This document shows positions 18,470 to 27,830 of a DNA stretch of 64,000 nt, in pieces (within the stretch, counting starts at the first letter, position 1; every line of letters starts with the position of its first letter). The notes below the pieces were generated by a model. That model saw nothing but the letters and a program-made list of their open reading frames with translations, searched no databases and was not told the DNA's origin. The position numbers and the translations under genes are program-made. Origin of the DNA: Massilia arenae (GTDB lineage Bacteria > Pseudomonadota > Gammaproteobacteria > Burkholderiales > Burkholderiaceae_D); NCBI RefSeq assembly GCF_008014745.1, contig NZ_VPFD01000004.1, positions 412,193 to 476,192 on the forward strand, given 5' to 3'.

Positions 18470-19990
18470 TTATTTAGCCAACTCAACCAGCACCGCCGTA
18501 TACATCTGCAGGTTCAACAGCAGCTGCTTGGTGGTGATGAATTCATGTTCCGAGTGACCGGTGTAATTCTGGCCCGGCATCGATGGACCGAAGCTGACCG
18601 CGTTCGGGAACAGGCGCGAATTGGTGCCGCCGCCGATCGCCACCGGCTTCGCGTCCTTCATGCCGGTGAAATACGAGAAGGTCGACAGCAGGGTCGGCAC
18701 CTGCGGTGCATTCTCAAGGATCCACGGCTCACGCACACCGACTTTGACGTTCGCCAACGGCAGCCGGCGCGCCTGCCAGTCGGCCAGGGCGGCATCGATC
18801 TCGGACGTCAGCTGCTCGGTCGACTTGCCGCGCGGCCGGCGCACATTGATCGCGACCTCGATGCCCTCGTCCAGCTGGCGAATCACGGTCGGCTTGAAGG
18901 TCATCGGTCCCATAAAGCTGTCGCGGTAGGCGATCTTGCCGAACTTCTCGCCATGGTAGCCGGTGCCGACCAGGTCGTTCAGGTAGTTCACCACGCCGCC
19001 GGCCACCGTATTCGGCCAGCTGCGCACCGCCAGCGCGTCGGCCAGCATGCTGACCGCGTTCACGCCTTCCTGCGGTTTCGATGAGTGGGCCGACACGCCT
19101 TTCGCGACCACCTTCAGGTTCGTGCCCTGGCGCTCGAAGGTGTAGCGCATGCCTTCCTGGTTGGCGGCGCGTGCGCGGATCTGCCCCTCGATCTCCGGCG
19201 TGGCGTTGGCGACCAGCACCTCGGCGTCTTCGGGGATCTGGGTATTAAAGGAGCCGCCCCTGAATTCGGCGATATGGAGTTCGCCCGCCGCGGGAATCGC
19301 GGCGCCGGCCTTCGGGATCGTCACGGCCACGGTGCCGCCGCCCTTCTCCGCCGTCACGACCGGATACTCGGCGTCGAGCGTGATGCTCATTTGCGGCGGC
19401 ACGTGGGTCTTGAGGAATTCGGTCAAGGGTCCCCAGTCCGATTCCTCGCCCATGTACACATATAGTTCGATGCGCTTGCTCAAAGGGATCTGGCGGTCGC
19501 GGATCGTCTTCATCGCATACAGCGCGGTGGCGATCGGTCCCTTGTCGTCCTCGGCGCCGCGCGCGATCAGCTTGCCCGGCTCGCTGGTGCGGTCCAGCAC
19601 GAACGGCGACTTCTTCCATTTGGCCGGATCGACCGGCTGCACGTCGCCATGGGTCACGATACCGACCCGCTCAGTGCCCTTGCCGAGACCGACGATGACG
19701 GTCCAGCCATGATCCTGGTAATCGAGACCGAGACGCTCGGCCTCCTTTTTCAATGCGGCCTTGAACGCGATGTGGACCGGGTTCTTGTCGGACGGGTAGC
19801 GCGCATCGGCCACCGTATTGAAGCTGACCAGCTTGGCCAGCGTGTCGACCACGTCGTTGCGGTAAGTCTGAACCGCATATTTGGCGGCGCTGACGGCGGT
19901 GTCGCTCGGGGCCGGCGCCGGTGAGGCGGCGGATGCGACGGTGGTGGTCCACGCCAGCACCAGGCTGGCAATCAGGGCTTTCTTGTACAT
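18470..19990 (-). CDS. Secreted M20 family dipeptidase (PepV-like)
   Basis: 506 residues with a signal peptide (MYKKALIASLVLAWTTTVASA). Zn-peptidase motifs in order: VTHGDVQPVD (metal His, catalytic Asp), RGAEDDKGPIA (bridging Asp), YMGEESDWG (catalytic Glu-Glu), DAEYPV (metal Asp) and TGHSEHEF near the C terminus (last metal His). The central lid domain around 210-340 fits PepV/carnosinase relatives that cleave dipeptides. The ATG at 19990 gives an exact signal peptide. Divergent from the pirin gene. Confidence 0.9.
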   Translation of the reverse strand: MYKKALIASLVLAWTTTVASAASPAPAPSDTAVSAAKYAVQTYRNDVVDTLAKLVSFNTVADARYPSDKNPVHIAFKAALKKEAERLGLDYQDHGWTVIVGLGKGTERVGIVTHGDVQPVDPAKWKKSPFVLDRTSEPGKLIARGAEDDKGPIATALYAMKTIRDRQIPLSKRIELYVYMGEESDWGPLTEFLKTHVPPQMSITLDAEYPVVTAEKGGGTVAVTIPKAGAAIPAAGELHIAEFRGGSFNTQIPEDAEVLVANATPEIEGQIRARAANQEGMRYTFERQGTNLKVVAKGVSAHSSKPQEGVNAVSMLADALAVRSWPNTVAGGVVNYLNDLVGTGYHGEKFGKIAYRDSFMGPMTFKPTVIRQLDEGIEVAINVRRPRGKSTEQLTSEIDAALADWQARRLPLANVKVGVREPWILENAPQVPTLLSTFSYFTGMKDAKPVAIGGGTNSRLFPNAVSFGPSMPGQNYTGHSEHEFITTKQLLLNLQMYTAVLVELAK

Positions 19991-20112
19991 ACGGCGCCGG
20001 TCTCCATGAATCCATGATTGCAAATGCGCAAGGAGTCTAGCACATGCATGTGTGCACCCGATCCGCGTTTTCCGCGTATCGTTACGCGCTTCGCACCGAG
20101 AGAAAAAGCACC

Positions 20113-20985
20113 ATGACCGACAAGACCATCTGCCGCCTGCACCCGGCGCTGCGCGACGATATCGGCGACCTGCTGACGCAGCGTCCCGTGCCCTCGGACC
20201 AGCTTGATCAGATCGATCCTTTCCTGTTCCTGAACCACCACGGCCCGCAGGTCTACGGGCCGCACAACCGCGGCCTGCCGTTCGGACCGCATCCGCACCG
20301 CGGCTTCGAGACGGTCACCTTCATCGTCGACGGCATGCTGGCGCACCGCGACAGCGCCGGCCATGAAAGCGTGATCCACGCCGGCGGCATCCAGTGGATG
20401 ACGGCGGGCAGCGGCATCGTGCATGCCGAGGTATCGCCACGCGATTTTCTGGAACACGGCGGCCCGCTCGAGATCCTGCAGCTGTGGGTCAATCTGCCGT
20501 CGCGCCTGAAGATGAGCGCGCCTGCCTACACGGGGTTGCAGCGCGATGAAATCCCTGCCCTGCCGCTCGATGGCGGCAAGGTGACCATGAACCTGATCGC
20601 CGGCGAATGGGATGGAAACACGGGGCCGGTGCGGTCGCTGACCGGCGTGTTCATGAGCACGGTCGCGATGCAGGCCGGAGGGCGATTGACGGTAGCCGGC
20701 CTGCAGGGCCGCAACGTGCTGCTGTATGTGGTGCGGGGACGCATCGGCGTGGGCGACCACGGCGATCTCGTCAACGCTTACCAACTGGTGGAACTGGATG
20801 ACGACGGCGACGCCCTGCACATCAGGGCCGAGGCCGATTCGCTGCTGCTGTTCGGCCATGCCGAACCGATCCGCGAACCGGTGGTGGCGCACGGGCCGTT
20901 CGTCATGACCACCCGTGAAGAGATCGTGCAGGCGATCGCCGACTACCAGGCCGGGCGCTTCGGTTCAACGCCGGCTCAGCGCTGA
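20113..20985 (+). CDS. Pirin family protein
   Basis: 290 residues, bicupin. The N-terminal cupin shows the pirin metal site: FGPHPHRGFETVTFIVDG and HAGGIQWMTAGSGIVHAE, plus the family stretch LQLWVNLPSRLKM. Pirins bind Fe and some show quercetinase activity; physiological role is not known here. The ATG at 20113 is chosen over an upstream ATG at 20044 because homology starts there. The 3' end overlaps the convergent small periplasmic gene by 10 bp. Confidence 0.92.
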   Translation: MTDKTICRLHPALRDDIGDLLTQRPVPSDQLDQIDPFLFLNHHGPQVYGPHNRGLPFGPHPHRGFETVTFIVDGMLAHRDSAGHESVIHAGGIQWMTAGSGIVHAEVSPRDFLEHGGPLEILQLWVNLPSRLKMSAPAYTGLQRDEIPALPLDGGKVTMNLIAGEWDGNTGPVRSLTGVFMSTVAMQAGGRLTVAGLQGRNVLLYVVRGRIGVGDHGDLVNAYQLVELDDDGDALHIRAEADSLLLFGHAEPIREPVVAHGPFVMTTREEIVQAIADYQAGRFGSTPAQR

Positions 20986-21365
20986 GTCGAGGCCACGGCG
21001 CGCTTGTCGCCTTCGCGCACGAAGACAGTCTCTGGAATCCGGTCGCCCTGGAAGCGCAGGCTCAGGTCCCGGTCCACGGCAACGAAGCGCTTCTTGCCGA
21101 CGTGGACCAGTTCGACCGGTCCGTCGCCCAGGTCGGCATACAGCGCGCGTTGACCGTCACCGATCTTGCCCTTCACCTGGAGGACACGGCCGTCTTCGAG
21201 CGCGTATTCGCCCTGCACACGGTCATACATGAACGGCGCCATCATGACCTGCTTGACGTTGGGAGCGCGGACTTTCACTTCATTGTCGGTCGTTTGCGGC
21301 GCTGCGCCGCTGGAGAACGAAACGGCGGCGATGGCGGCGAACAGGGCGATGTGCTTGATGCGCAT
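20976..21365 (-). CDS. Small exported protein of unknown function
   Basis: 129 residues with a signal peptide (MRIKHIALFAAIAAVSFSSGAA). The mature part is beta-rich with no cysteines: FMYDRVQGEYALEDGRVLQVKGK, then VELVHVGKKRFVAVDRDLSLRFQGD. I do not recognise a named domain. The ATG at 21365 has GAAAGGAA upstream. It converges with the pirin gene with a 10-bp overlap. Likely periplasmic. Confidence 0.8.
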   Translation of the reverse strand: MRIKHIALFAAIAAVSFSSGAAPQTTDNEVKVRAPNVKQVMMAPFMYDRVQGEYALEDGRVLQVKGKIGDGQRALYADLGDGPVELVHVGKKRFVAVDRDLSLRFQGDRIPETVFVREGDKRAVASTQR

Positions 21366-21772
21366 GATGTCTTTCCTTTCAGGTCGAGTGCGAAGAAGAA
21401 CCGGTGCGGCAAGCGTTCGATCGCTCGTGAAGAGACCGCGTGGTCCACGTGTTTCGTTGTCGCCAGGGCTGCTTTTTGTCTGGCGATGAACCCAGTCTAG
21501 CCAGACTTCGCGCGTACTCAAGCGGCAGTGGGATGAAGCGCCGAAACGCGCGATGAAATGCTGAAAACGTGAAGTGAACGGGAGGTGCATATGCGTGTCG
21601 TTCGTACACGTCTGCACCCCGTCTGCATGTCTGTTTTCAGGCTTTTTTTTAAGGCCGGTTACCTGCGCATGTCCACGCCGGCGGGACTGCCGAGGCACCC
21701 TGTCAAACGTGTGTCTGCATCGCGTGCAGATGCCGTACATTAGGGCCATCGACAACACACCAGACCCAACCC
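21366..21772. other. 407-bp intergenic region without a recognisable gene
   Basis: Lies between the divergent exported-protein and asparaginase genes, so it should hold both promoters. It is less GC-rich and has T-runs (near 21644-21652) but no clear terminator, repeat or operator. The short frames here show no protein-like composition. Confidence 0.5.
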
Positions 21773-22798
21773 ATGCAAGCGATTCCCCTCGTCGCGACCA
21801 CGCGCGGCTATCCCGACTCAGGCAATGCGATCGAGAACGTCCACTGGGGCTCGATCGCCGTGGTCGACACCCGCGGCCGGCTGTTGTGGTCGGCGGGCGA
21901 CCCTGACTATCCCACCTTCACCCGCTCGGCCCTGAAACCGTTCCAGGCCCTGCCCTTCATCCTGTCCGACGGCCCGGCGCGCTTCGGCCTCACGCGGGAC
22001 GAAGTGGCGCTGCTGTGCGCCAGCCATTCGGGCGAAGACATCCACCTCGAGGGCGTGCGCGCGATCCTGGACAAGATCGGCCTCGAACCCGGCCACCTCG
22101 AATGCGGCTGCGCGCAGCCGCTGCACTACGAGTTCACGGGAACGAAGCCGCCACCGGATGCGCAATGGACGCCGCTGCACCACAACTGTTCCGGCAAGCA
22201 CAGCGGCTTCCTGGCCTGGTGCCGGCTGCACGACGCGCCCACCGCCAACTACGTCGAGCGCGCCCACCCGCTGCAGCAGGCGATCCGCGCCACGCTGGCC
22301 GACGCCGTGGGGCTGCCGGTGGACGCCATGCCAACCGGGATCGACGGCTGTTCAGCGCCGAACTACGCGCTGCCGCTGTCGTCGCTGGCGCAGCTGTATG
22401 CGCGCCTGGCGCACGGCAGCAGCGACCCGCAGCTGGGCGGCGCGATGGGCATCCTGGGTGAGGCCATGACGGCGCGGCCCGACATGGTCTCGGGCCAGGA
22501 GCGTACCGACCTGCACTGGATGACGGCGGGCGGCGGCGACTGGGTGGCCAAGATCGGCGCCGACGCGGTGCAGGCGATCGGCGTGCGCTCGGCCGGGATC
22601 GGCATCGCGATCAAGATTGCGGACGGTAACAGCCGCGCGCTGCATCCGGCCGTGTACGCCGTACTGGACCAGCTAGGCCTGCTCGACGCCGGGCGCAAGG
22701 CCGCGCTCGAGCGCTACCGCCAGCCGGCCATCAAGAATGCGCGCGGTACGGTGGCGGGCGACATTCGTCCCATATTCACCCTGGATGAGGGGCGGTGA
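21773..22798 (+). CDS. Asparaginase, thermolabile L-asparaginase II (AnsA-unrelated) family
   Basis: 341 residues. The sequence matches the family first described from Rhizobium etli AnsA-type thermolabile asparaginases: RSALKPFQALPFI, LLCASHSGEDIH, HNCSGKHSGFLAWC and GIDGCSAPNYALPL, then GRTDLHWMTAGGGDWVAKIGADAVQ-like C-terminal motifs. Predicted to hydrolyse L-asparagine to aspartate and ammonia in the cytoplasm. It is monocistronic. The ATG at 21773 begins the conserved N terminus; no strong Shine-Dalgarno is visible. Confidence 0.88.
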   Translation: MQAIPLVATTRGYPDSGNAIENVHWGSIAVVDTRGRLLWSAGDPDYPTFTRSALKPFQALPFILSDGPARFGLTRDEVALLCASHSGEDIHLEGVRAILDKIGLEPGHLECGCAQPLHYEFTGTKPPPDAQWTPLHHNCSGKHSGFLAWCRLHDAPTANYVERAHPLQQAIRATLADAVGLPVDAMPTGIDGCSAPNYALPLSSLAQLYARLAHGSSDPQLGGAMGILGEAMTARPDMVSGQERTDLHWMTAGGGDWVAKIGADAVQAIGVRSAGIGIAIKIADGNSRALHPAVYAVLDQLGLLDAGRKAALERYRQPAIKNARGTVAGDIRPIFTLDEGR

Positions 22799-22928
22799 AC
22801 AGGTGAATTCGCCGATTTAACATACGATGCGTCCATACAACAGCTAGCACATCGGGAGATTTCATTTTAGGTTTAAACAGGTGATACTTGCCCTACGGAA
22901 TTTTCCGTTTCTACGGGTTATTGACATC

Positions 22929-24530
22929 GTGTTAAAAAATCTACGCATCGGCTCGCGCCTGACGCTGGCGTTCGCCACGATCCTCGTCCTCTCCCTGGCC
23001 GGCACCGCCTTCGCGCTGTACACCACGCGCAGCAGTGCCGAAGCCACCCACCAGATGATGCAAAAGCCCCTGGCCAAGGAACGCCTGGTGTCGGACTGGT
23101 ATGTCATGACCTATTCGGCGATTGCCCGCACCTCGCTGATCGCGCGCAGCACCGACAGCACCCTGTCGACCGTGTTCGCCAAGCCGATCAAGGACAGCGT
23201 CACCGACACCACCGCGATCCTCAAGAAGGTCGAAGTCCTGCTCGATTCGCCCGAAGAAAAACAGACGCTGCAAGAGATCCTGGGCCTGCGCAAGCAATAC
23301 CAGGCCGCCAAGGAAGTGGTGATGAACGCCCGCACCGCGGGCGACGGCGCCGGCGCCGAGCAGGCCTATGAAGCGGTCTTTTCCCCGGCCGCGACCGCCT
23401 ATGGCGCGCGTGTGCTGAGCCTGCTGCAAATCCAGCGCAAATCGATCGACCAGATCGCGCTCGACATCGAAGCCGCGAACGATCGCAGCACGCGCCTGGT
23501 CATCCTGCTCACCGTGCTGGCCACGGCGCTCGGCTCGGTGGCCGCCGTCATGATCACGCGCAGCATCACCCGGCCGCTCGACAGCGCCCTGGACGTGGCA
23601 AGGACGGTGGCGGCGGGCAACCTCGGCAATACCTTCGCCACCTACCCGAAAGACGAAGTCGGTGACCTGATGCGGGCCCTGGAAACCATGAACGGCGCCC
23701 TGGCGCGGGTCGTGGCCGAGGTGCAGCAAGGCACCACCGCCATCTCCACCGCATCGGGAGAAATCGCGGCCGGCAACCTCGACCTCTCGAGCCGCACCGA
23801 GCAGCAGGCCAGCTCGCTCGAAGAGACGGCGGCCTCGATGGAAGAACTGACGGCGACCGTGCGCCAGAACGCCGACAATGCGGTGCAGGCCAATGGCCTG
23901 GCGCAGACGGCCTCCGAAGTGGCTGCGCGCGGCGGCGCCATCGTCGGCCAGGTGGTCGACACGATGGGCTCGATCGACGCCTCGGCGCGCAAGATCGTCG
24001 ACATCATCGGCGTGATCGACGGCATCGCCTTCCAGACCAATATCCTGGCCCTGAATGCGGCCGTGGAAGCGGCGCGCGCCGGCGAACAGGGCCGCGGCTT
24101 CGCCGTGGTGGCGAGCGAGGTGCGCAACCTGGCGCAGCGCTCGGCCAGCGCGGCCAAGGAAATCAAGGGCCTGATCGGCGACTCGATGACCCAGGTGAAC
24201 GCCGGCACGGCCCTGGTGCAGCAGGCCGGCACCACGATGAACGACGTCGTGACCAGCGTGGCGCGCGTGACCGACATGATGTCCGAAATCACCTCGGCCA
24301 CCCAGGAACAGCGCACCGGCATCCACCAGGTGAACGAGGCGATCACGCAAATGGACCAGGTGACGCAGCAGAACGCGGCGCTGGTGGAACAGGCCGCCGC
24401 GGCCGCGGCCAGCATGCAGGAACAGGCGGCACGCCTGGCCGAGGTGGCGGCAGGGTTCAGGCTGGGCAATGCGGAGACGGATACGCGGCCGCGCCTGGCG
24501 CTGCGCAAGAGCCCGGCGCTGGCGATGTGA
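22929..24530 (+). CDS. Methyl-accepting chemotaxis protein
   Basis: 533 residues from GTG 22929 ([16 protein letters not shown]...). Order: TM1 (about 10-30), a four-helix-bundle periplasmic sensor (about 35-190), TM2 ([19 protein letters not shown]), HAMP ([22 protein letters not shown]) and the signalling domain with hairpin tip [36 protein letters not shown]. It lacks the C-terminal W-x-x-F pentapeptide that two other MCPs here carry. The start is uncertain: the frame is open to a GTG at 22881, and neither start has a strong ribosome site. Orphan, not in a che cluster. Confidence 0.92.
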   Translation: MLKNLRIGSRLTLAFATILVLSLAGTAFALYTTRSSAEATHQMMQKPLAKERLVSDWYVMTYSAIARTSLIARSTDSTLSTVFAKPIKDSVTDTTAILKKVEVLLDSPEEKQTLQEILGLRKQYQAAKEVVMNARTAGDGAGAEQAYEAVFSPAATAYGARVLSLLQIQRKSIDQIALDIEAANDRSTRLVILLTVLATALGSVAAVMITRSITRPLDSALDVARTVAAGNLGNTFATYPKDEVGDLMRALETMNGALARVVAEVQQGTTAISTASGEIAAGNLDLSSRTEQQASSLEETAASMEELTATVRQNADNAVQANGLAQTASEVAARGGAIVGQVVDTMGSIDASARKIVDIIGVIDGIAFQTNILALNAAVEAARAGEQGRGFAVVASEVRNLAQRSASAAKEIKGLIGDSMTQVNAGTALVQQAGTTMNDVVTSVARVTDMMSEITSATQEQRTGIHQVNEAITQMDQVTQQNAALVEQAAAAAASMQEQAARLAEVAAGFRLGNAETDTRPRLALRKSPALAM

Positions 24531-24540
24531 TAGCCAGCTC

Positions 24541-24648
24541 GCACGTCATTCCCGCGCAGGCGGGAATCCAAGGCCGTAGCGTAGTTGCCAGCTCAAGCTT
24601 CATTGGCCGAGCATGAAACTTGGATTCCCGCCTGCGCGGGAATGACGG
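24541..24648. repeat. REP-type palindrome pair (REPIN-like), copy B
   Basis: Inverted pair of the same family as at 2307-2419. Cores: TTCCCGCGCAGGCGGGAA (24549-24566) and TTCCCGCCTGCGCGGGAA (24625-24642), with flanks GTCA and TCCAAG kept in inverted form. It lies between two convergent genes. The two arms are nearly perfect reverse complements over about 28 bp. Confidence 0.85.
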
Positions 24649-24668
24649 GCGAGCGCCAGTGGATTGGC

Positions 24669-25526
24669 CTAAGCCGCCAGACGGCGCAGCATGGCGGCGA
24701 TCGCGTCCAGCACCGCGCCGTCTTCCCAATAATTCTCGTGCGACAGCGGATTCCAGCTGCGCGCGAGCAGGCTGCCAATACTGCCGCTGGCATTGATCGC
24801 GCGGTCCTCGACCAAGGCCCGGTAACCGCCCGACAGCGGCTGCAGCGGCCAGCCCAGCACGTCGTCCGGGTCGTAGAAATTGATCCACTTGAACAGCGAG
24901 GTGGGCGGCGCGATCGGGATGATGTCCATCTCCTTGTGCGCGGCAACGAAGATCGGGATATTACAGCCGGTGGTGACCAGGCCGGCGCAGGTGCCGCCGC
25001 CCAGGAACACCCGTTCGCTCGCGGTCAACGGGCGGCCCAGCGCGCCAGAGGCCCAGGCGTCGACGTTGCGCCAGATGCCGGCCCCGACCGGCCGCCCGGC
25101 AGCCGCCTTCTGGGCGTCGTACAGATAGCTCGACAGCACTTGTCCACCCAGCGACTGGGCGACGAACACCACCGGCATGTCGGGACGGGCCGCATGGCAC
25201 GAGAGCAGCGCACTCGCGATCTCGCCCTGGGCCAGCTCGTAGACCGAGCCGGGGATCTCCTTGCGGGTTTCCAGCCCGGCGGCGTCGCCCAGGCCGTACA
25301 GCACGAATTTGCGCAAGGCGTCGTACCGCACCTTGCCGCCGGCGACCGTGCGCTCCCAGACCTGGCGCTGGTTGTCGTGCAGGATGCCCTGATAATAGAC
25401 CGAGCGCATCGTCACCTGCGCCGCCAGCCCGCTCAGCCGGCTGCGCAGCTGCGCCATCAACCCGTCCGCATACGCGGGCAGTGTTTCCCCCATGCCATGC
25501 ACGGTGATCAATGCGACTTGCGACAT
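24669..25526 (-). CDS. Alpha/beta-hydrolase-like protein, function unknown
   Basis: 285 residues, cytoplasmic by the absence of a signal peptide. N-terminal ALITVHGMGETLPAYADGL resembles the HG oxyanion region, and VVFVAQSLGGQVLSSYLYDA has the nucleophile elbow with Ser in Q-S-L-G-G, as in lipase-like and PGAP1-like hydrolases. The catalytic Asp and His cannot be placed with confidence; a candidate His lies in SWNPLSHENYWEDGAVLDAI near the C terminus. Substrate unknown. ATG at 25526; AGGTTG lies upstream. Confidence 0.78.
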   Translation of the reverse strand: MSQVALITVHGMGETLPAYADGLMAQLRSRLSGLAAQVTMRSVYYQGILHDNQRQVWERTVAGGKVRYDALRKFVLYGLGDAAGLETRKEIPGSVYELAQGEIASALLSCHAARPDMPVVFVAQSLGGQVLSSYLYDAQKAAAGRPVGAGIWRNVDAWASGALGRPLTASERVFLGGGTCAGLVTTGCNIPIFVAAHKEMDIIPIAPPTSLFKWINFYDPDDVLGWPLQPLSGGYRALVEDRAINASGSIGSLLARSWNPLSHENYWEDGAVLDAIAAMLRRLAA

Positions 25527-25647
25527 GACAACCTCCGCTCGATCTGGCGCAAAGTGCGTCGTTATCGCTAGCGTATCAGTTCATGCGCACTGACGCATCT
25601 CAATGCATTGAGCGGGGCATAGCTATATGGGCACAGCTCGTATTGGC

Positions 25648-26172
25648 TCAGCGGGCGGCAACGTCGGCGTTCAGGAAATCGTCGATCAGCTTGACGGTGG
25701 CGTCCGGATTCTCTTCCATCATCCAGTGGCCGGCGCCCGGCACGACGGCTTGCCGCACGTCGAGCGCGGCATTGCGCATCACCGTGGCCATCATCGGGCC
25801 GAACGATTTTTCGCCGCCCACCGCCAGCACCGGCATCGTCAGCTTGACCTTCGATGCGCTGCGGTTGTCGGCCACGTCGTGCGTGGCGATCGTATTGAAT
25901 TGCGCGAACGAGGCCCGCATGGCGCCGGGTTGCGCATACAGCCTGGCCAGGCGCGCGGCCAGCGGGCCCCACATATCGCCGGTGTCGCCAAAGCCGTGGA
26001 TCAGCACGACCGCCGGGCCCTTGCCGCCAGTGCGCACGTGGATGGTGGCGCCGTCAGCGGTCTGGACGCTGGCCGTCTTGAAGCCCGCGGGCATCGACGG
26101 TTCGGCGGCCTGCGCCGCCAGCGCCAGGAAGCAAACGGCGACGGCGCAGCAGAATGAGCGGTACATTTTCAT
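25648..26172 (-). pseudogene. Exported alpha/beta hydrolase with internal in-frame deletion
   Basis: 174 residues where the family has about 300. The signal peptide (CCAVAVCFLALAAQA) and the first strands (VVLIHGFGDTGDMWGPLAARLA) are normal and so is the C-terminal part (QPGAMRASFAQF, MPVLAVGGEKSFG, PGAGHWMMEENP). Between them, at about 25940-25952, the whole nucleophile-elbow and cap region (about 120-130 residues) is missing, so there is no G-x-[SD]-x-G and activity is not expected. The frame is preserved, so a stable but inactive protein could still be made. Family: haloalkane dehalogenase/epoxide-hydrolase-like. Confidence 0.8.
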
Positions 26173-26281
26173 GATCGTCTCCTCGCACGCGATACCGCCA
26201 GCCTAGCGCATTCGATCCGGTTTCACGCCTCCCGAAAGACTGGCACAATGCCCAGCTCGTCGCATTCGCACAACCTGCCTC

Positions 26282-27160
26282 ATGGAAATTCTTTTCGACC
26301 GTTACGCCGATGCCATTGCTCGCCTGGACCTGGATGCCATCGCCGCACCCGCCGGCATCCCCGACCACTTCCTGTTGGCACATGAAGGGCGTTACCGCAG
26401 CTATTACATCCCGTTTGAATCGGTGAACCGCGCGGCGCGTGTGGTGGTGGTCGGGATCTCGCCCGGCTTCGTGCAATGGAAGAATGCGATGCGCGAGGCG
26501 CAGCGCCAGATGGCCGCGGGCGCTTCAACCGACGAGGTGCTGGTGGTGGCGCGCCAGGCTGGCGCCTTCAGCGGCGCGATCCGGCCCAACTTCGTGGCCT
26601 TGCTCGATGCGATCGGCGTGCAGCGCTGGCTCGGCATCGCCAGCTGCGCCACGCTGTTCGGCCCCGATGCCGGCCTGGTCCACATCGGCGCCATCCTGCG
26701 CCATCCGGTCTTCGTCGACGGCAAGAACTACAGCGGCACGCCCGCCATGCCGCGCCACACCTTCCTGCGCGAAGAAACGCTGCGCTACTTCGCGCATGAA
26801 GCGGCCATGCTGCCCGACGCCTTATACATCCCGATGGGGGCCAGCGTGGGAGAAGGCCTGGACTGGCTGGCGGCGCAGGGCGTGCTGGCTGCGAGCCGCA
26901 TCCTGCACGGCCTGCCCCACCCTTCCGGCGCGAACGCCGAGCGGGTCGCCTACTTCCTGGGCCGCAAGGACCGTTCCACCCTATCGAGCAAAACCAACGG
27001 CGCCCAGCTCGATGCCGCGCGCCAGGCCTTGCAGGCGCAGATGGAGAGTTTGATCGACGATCAGCGGATCTCGAGCTCGAAGGTCTCGACGCCGTCGACG
27101 CCGCCGCGCACGCGGTCGCCCGGCTTGAGCGCCGCCACGCCCGACGGCGTGCCCGAATAA
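26282..27160 (+). CDS. Uracil-DNA glycosylase superfamily-like protein
   Basis: 292 residues. It has VVVVGISPGF (about residue 53) and LPHPSGAN (about residue 215), which resemble motif A (G-x-x-PG) and motif B (HPSG) of the uracil-DNA glycosylase superfamily, separated by a mixed alpha/beta region. The residue usually activating water is not obvious, so base-excision activity is an inference. ATG at 26282. The last about 33 residues (from 27061) are Ser/Pro/Thr-rich and lie antisense to the FAH gene; they look like a run-on tail created by loss of an earlier stop. Confidence 0.72.
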   Translation: MEILFDRYADAIARLDLDAIAAPAGIPDHFLLAHEGRYRSYYIPFESVNRAARVVVVGISPGFVQWKNAMREAQRQMAAGASTDEVLVVARQAGAFSGAIRPNFVALLDAIGVQRWLGIASCATLFGPDAGLVHIGAILRHPVFVDGKNYSGTPAMPRHTFLREETLRYFAHEAAMLPDALYIPMGASVGEGLDWLAAQGVLAASRILHGLPHPSGANAERVAYFLGRKDRSTLSSKTNGAQLDAARQALQAQMESLIDDQRISSSKVSTPSTPPRTRSPGLSAATPDGVPE

Positions 27161-27756
27161 ATCAGGTCGCCCGGCGCCAGGGTCACGAAGCGCGACAGAT
27201 AGGCGATCACGTCGGCGATCGGCCAGATCAGTTCGTTGAGGTTGCCTTCCTGGCGAAGGGCGCCGTTCACCTCGAGCCAGATGCGGCCTTCGGCCGGGTG
27301 GCCTACTGCGCTCACCGGATGCAGGGCGCTGCATGGCGCCGAAGCGTCGAAGCCCTTGGCCATATCCCAGGGACGGCCGGTGTCCTTGGCCACCGCCTGC
27401 AGGTCGCGCCGGGTCAGGTCCAGGCCCACGCCATAGCCCCACACCAGGTCGAGCGCCTTGGCCGGGTCGACGTTGGCGCCACCTGAACCCAGCGCCACCA
27501 CCAGTTCGATCTCGTGGTGCAGGTCGTCGGTCGACGGCGGATATGGCACGGCGCCACTGGCGGGCACCACGGCGTCGGCCGGCTTGGTGAAGAAGAACGG
27601 CGGTTCGCGGTTCGGATCGCTCCCCATCTCGCGCGCGTGCGAGGCGTAATTGCGGCCGACGCAGAACACGCGGCGCACCGGGAAACGGCTGCTCGAACCG
27701 CTGACGGCCACCGAAGGCGTGGCGGGAGCGGTGATGACGAATTCGGACATGCTCAT
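27061..27756 (-). CDS. Fumarylacetoacetate hydrolase family protein
   Basis: 231 residues, the short single-domain FAH fold (2-hydroxyhepta-2,4-diene-1,7-dioate isomerase/acylpyruvase type). FCVGRNYASHAREMG at the N terminus, PPSTDDLHHEIELVVALG with the metal Glu residues, the conserved Lys/Asp stretch in GYGVGLDLTRRDLQ, and GDLIYSGTPSGVAAL near the end. Typical activity: hydrolysis or decarboxylation of acylpyruvates with Mg2+. It has a 100-bp convergent overlap with the UDG-like gene. Confidence 0.9.
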   Translation of the reverse strand: MSMSEFVITAPATPSVAVSGSSSRFPVRRVFCVGRNYASHAREMGSDPNREPPFFFTKPADAVVPASGAVPYPPSTDDLHHEIELVVALGSGGANVDPAKALDLVWGYGVGLDLTRRDLQAVAKDTGRPWDMAKGFDASAPCSALHPVSAVGHPAEGRIWLEVNGALRQEGNLNELIWPIADVIAYLSRFVTLAPGDLIYSGTPSGVAALKPGDRVRGGVDGVETFELEIR

Positions 27757-27830
27757 CCTTTCATAGAGGGAAGCATGATCATACTACCGCCGCCGATAGC
27801 CGTGGTCCCGGGCAATATCCCGGGCAATAT

